A stretch of DNA of 64,000 nucleotides from Acrocarpospora catenulata (lineage in GTDB: Bacteria > Actinomycetota > Actinomycetes > Streptosporangiales > Streptosporangiaceae): NCBI RefSeq assembly GCF_018476525.1, contig NZ_JAHCST010000031.1, positions 31,019-95,018 of the forward strand, given 5' to 3'. Positions 62,115 to 64,000 of the stretch are shown piece by piece. The notes below the pieces were generated by a model. That model ran no database searches. It was given only the letters and a program-made list of their open reading frames with translations, and was not told the DNA's origin. Position numbers and translations under genes: made by a program. Positions within the stretch are counted from its first letter, which is position 1, and each line of letters opens with the position of its first letter.

Positions 62115-62941
62115 CCCTTGACAGCTCCCTGCATGATTCCTCCGATGATTTGTTTGCCGAGCAGGGCGAAGACGAACACCAGCGGGAGCGTGCCGAGCGC
62201 CGTGCCGGCCAGCCCCATGACGTAGTCGTTCACATAGCCGGCCGACAGGGTGGACAGCGCCACCTGGACAGTCGGGTTCTCCGGGGTGAGCACGAGCAGC
62301 GGCCACATGTAGTCGTTCCACGCGTTCATGAACGTGAGCATGCCGAGCACGGCGGCGGCCGGGCGGGCGGCCGGGAAGACCACGTGCCAGACCAGGCCCC
62401 AGGTGGTGCAGCCGTCCACCCGGCCCGCCTCCAGCAGTTCGGTGGGCAGCGCGCGGGACAGGTACTGGGTCATGAAGAACACGCCGAAGGCGTTGACCAG
62501 GCACGGGACGATCAGCGCGTACAGGGTGCCGGTCCACTCCAGCTTCATCATGAGCAGGTAGAGCGGGATCATGCCGAGCAGCGTCGGCACCATCATGGTG
62601 GCCACCGTCATCAGCAGCAGCACGTTCCGCCCCCGGAACCTGAGCTTGGCGAAGGCGAATCCGGCGAGCGTGGAGAAGAACATCACCGCCACCGCGATGG
62701 ACCCCGCCACGATGACCGAGTTGAGCATGGCCAGGCCGAACGGGACGGTGTCGAACACCCGGCGGACGTTCTCGAAGAAGTTACCGCCGGGGATCAGCGG
62801 CGGCGGCACCTGGGCCAGCGCCGCGTTGTCCCTGGAGGCCACCACCACGCTGTAGTAGAGCGGAATCACGGTGAAGAAGGCCACCGCGGACAGCGTCAGG
62901 TAGGTCAGCCGCATGCCCTTGCCGGTGCGGGCGCCGCTCAT
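62111..62941 (-). CDS. ABC sugar-import permease (MalG/CebG-like)
   Basis: Integral membrane protein of 276 residues, about six spans, with the EAA loop (EAGRVDGCTTWGLVWHVVFPAARP) that docks to the ATPase. The MalG-type partner of the permease upstream; ATG overlaps that gene's stop and its own stop overlaps the GH1 start (ATGA at both ends). Imports oligosaccharides, probably beta-glucosides from context. No ATPase gene is linked here; such systems in actinomycetes commonly share the MsiK ATPase. Confidence 0.94.
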   Translation of the reverse strand: MSGARTGKGMRLTYLTLSAVAFFTVIPLYYSVVVASRDNAALAQVPPPLIPGGNFFENVRRVFDTVPFGLAMLNSVIVAGSIAVAVMFFSTLAGFAFAKLRFRGRNVLLLMTVATMMVPTLLGMIPLYLLMMKLEWTGTLYALIVPCLVNAFGVFFMTQYLSRALPTELLEAGRVDGCTTWGLVWHVVFPAARPAAAVLGMLTFMNAWNDYMWPLLVLTPENPTVQVALSTLSAGYVNDYVMGLAGTALGTLPLVFVFALLGKQIIGGIMQGAVKG

Positions 62942-63909
62942 CGCAGATCCCCCTTAGTTCTGCTGGTGAGGAAGTAGTTGACGGCGGCGATCACGACGAT
63001 GAACAGGAACATCATCCAGGAGATGGCCGAGGCGTAGCCGAAGTCCAGCCGGGTGAAGTTCTCGTAGATGTACAGCGCCAGCGTCTGGGACTGCCGGTCC
63101 GCGCCGCCGGTGAGGCTGTAGGCGCCGAACAACAGCGGCTCGGCGAAGATCTGCATGGCGCCGATGGTCGAGGTGATGACCACGAAGATGATGGTGGGCC
63201 GGATCATCGGGATGGTCACCTTGCGCAGCTGGGTGAAGCTGCTCGCGCCGTCGATGGTGGCGGCCTCGTACAGTTCCCTCGGTACGGCCTGCATGGCGGC
63301 CAGCAGGATCAGCGCGTTGTACCCCGTCCACCGCCACATGATCATGGTCGAGATGGCGATGTGCGAGGTGCCGGTCCCGGCCCGCCAGTCGATCTCGCCC
63401 GCGCCGAACCAGGAGAGCACCCAGTTGACCAGGCCGAAGTCCCGGCCGAAGATCTGCCCGAAGATGACCACCACGGCCACCACGCTGGTCACGTTGGGGA
63501 TCAGCAGGGTGACCCGGAAGAACGTCTGGGCGCGCAGCGGGCGGTTGAGCACGTGGGCCAGCCAGATGGCCAGCAGCAGCTGCGGGGCGGTGGACAGGAA
63601 CCCGATCGACAGGGTGTTGAAGGTGGCGTTCCAGAAGTACTCGTCCTGGACCACCTCCCGGAAGTTGTCCAGCCCGATGAACGTGTGGTCGTCCTTGAGC
63701 AGCGTCCACTCGTGCAGGCTGACCCAGGCCGTGTAGAACACCGGGAACAGCCCGAAAGCGCAGAACAGCAGAAAGAACGGAGCGACGTAGGCATACGGCG
63801 AGCCTTTGACGTCGACCTGGTGGCGCCATTGGCGGCCGTCAAACCGGCGCCTCTTCCCGGGCTGCTGTGGGGGCGGTGCGGCCTGGCGTTCCGGAGCGCG
63901 TGTAGCCAT
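62938..63909 (-). CDS. ABC sugar-import permease (MalF/CebF-like)
   Basis: Integral membrane protein of 323 residues, about six to seven spans after a basic N-terminus, with the EAA loop (YEAATIDGASSFTQLRKVTIPMIRPT). AAGGAG lies 7 nt before the ATG. Partner of the MalG-like permease. The substrate-binding lipoprotein should be encoded just beyond the right edge of the window (expected in sugar operons, not seen). Confidence 0.94.
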   Translation of the reverse strand: MATRAPERQAAPPPQQPGKRRRFDGRQWRHQVDVKGSPYAYVAPFFLLFCAFGLFPVFYTAWVSLHEWTLLKDDHTFIGLDNFREVVQDEYFWNATFNTLSIGFLSTAPQLLLAIWLAHVLNRPLRAQTFFRVTLLIPNVTSVVAVVVIFGQIFGRDFGLVNWVLSWFGAGEIDWRAGTGTSHIAISTMIMWRWTGYNALILLAAMQAVPRELYEAATIDGASSFTQLRKVTIPMIRPTIIFVVITSTIGAMQIFAEPLLFGAYSLTGGADRQSQTLALYIYENFTRLDFGYASAISWMMFLFIVVIAAVNYFLTSRTKGDLR

Positions 63910-63932
63910 GGCAGCTCCTTTCTGTGAAATTG

Positions 63933-63951
63933 GCCGATCCTCCGGATCGGC
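63933..63951 (-). promoter_or_regulatory. Hairpin upstream of the permease genes
   Basis: Perfect 8-bp arms GCCGATCC and GGATCGGC with a 3-nt loop, 24 bp before the permease start. In sugar ABC operons such hairpins after the binding-protein gene often make it the most abundant transcript. The binding-protein gene itself lies outside. Confidence 0.45.
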
Positions 63952-64000
63952 GGGCTCGGCCGCCGGGGAGCCTGTGTCTTCCCTCCTACGCTCTGGTAGA

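Overview
The window is very GC-rich, has many GTG starts, and its neighbouring genes are often coupled by ATGA or GTGA overlaps. It carries SARP/BTAD, LacI, GntR and MarR regulators, a DUF574 methyltransferase, a Ser/Thr kinase, a large type I PKS and a class III lanthipeptide locus. This points to a filamentous actinomycete, most likely of the Streptosporangiales type (Nonomuraea, Streptosporangium, Actinomadura relatives). That placement is inference from gene content; no rRNA is present. No tRNA, rRNA, IS element or CRISPR array was seen.

Left part (1-6 kb): the end of an ABC drug-exporter operon, a GtrA-like membrane protein and a secreted GH3 beta-glucosidase whose upstream region has LacI-type palindromes. 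Next (6.1-25.3 kb) is a compact polyketide locus: one 5,865-residue modular type I PKS translationally coupled to a fusion of a metal-less metallo-beta-lactamase-like domain with a carboxymuconolactone-decarboxylase-like domain. The PKS reads KSQ-AT-ACP / KS-AT-DH-KR-ACP / KS-AT-DH(His to Tyr)-KR-ACP / KS-AT(remnant)-ACP-AT-TE. The last module has a gutted AT in the normal place and a complete AT inserted between ACP and TE. By colinearity the product would be a small 6-(but-1-enyl)-4-hydroxy-5,6-dihydro-2-pyranone.

Middle part (25-42 kb): a CMP/dCMP-type deaminase, an ECF42-type sigma factor with its DGPF/YCII partner, a lower-GC pair of AAA ATPase and DUF4276 (TOPRIM-like) genes that looks like a defence cassette, an aminotransferase, a phosphatase/Ser-Thr-kinase convergent pair, a BTAD regulator with an AhpD-like protein, a copC-cupredoxin-membrane protein operon, a VOC remnant, a DUF574 methyltransferase, a secreted GH128-like glucanase and a GntR regulator.

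Right part (42-64 kb): a class III lanthipeptide cluster read on the minus strand (LabKC synthetase, two 43-residue precursors with identical predicted cores, a strong hairpin, two ABC half-transporters, and a prolyl oligopeptidase that probably removes the leader after a conserved Pro). Then come a CBM2 secreted protein, a MarR/SDR divergent pair, a CPH-type copper P-ATPase with a His-rich tail and a CsoR-like operator, a CoA-binding protein, an orphan sensor kinase, a class V aminotransferase-like protein, and the end of a cellobiose-type uptake operon (two ABC permeases, GH1 beta-glucosidase, LacI repressor). The carbohydrate genes (GH3, GH128, CBM2, GH1 and transport) suggest a plant- or fungal-polysaccharide-degrading soil lifestyle.
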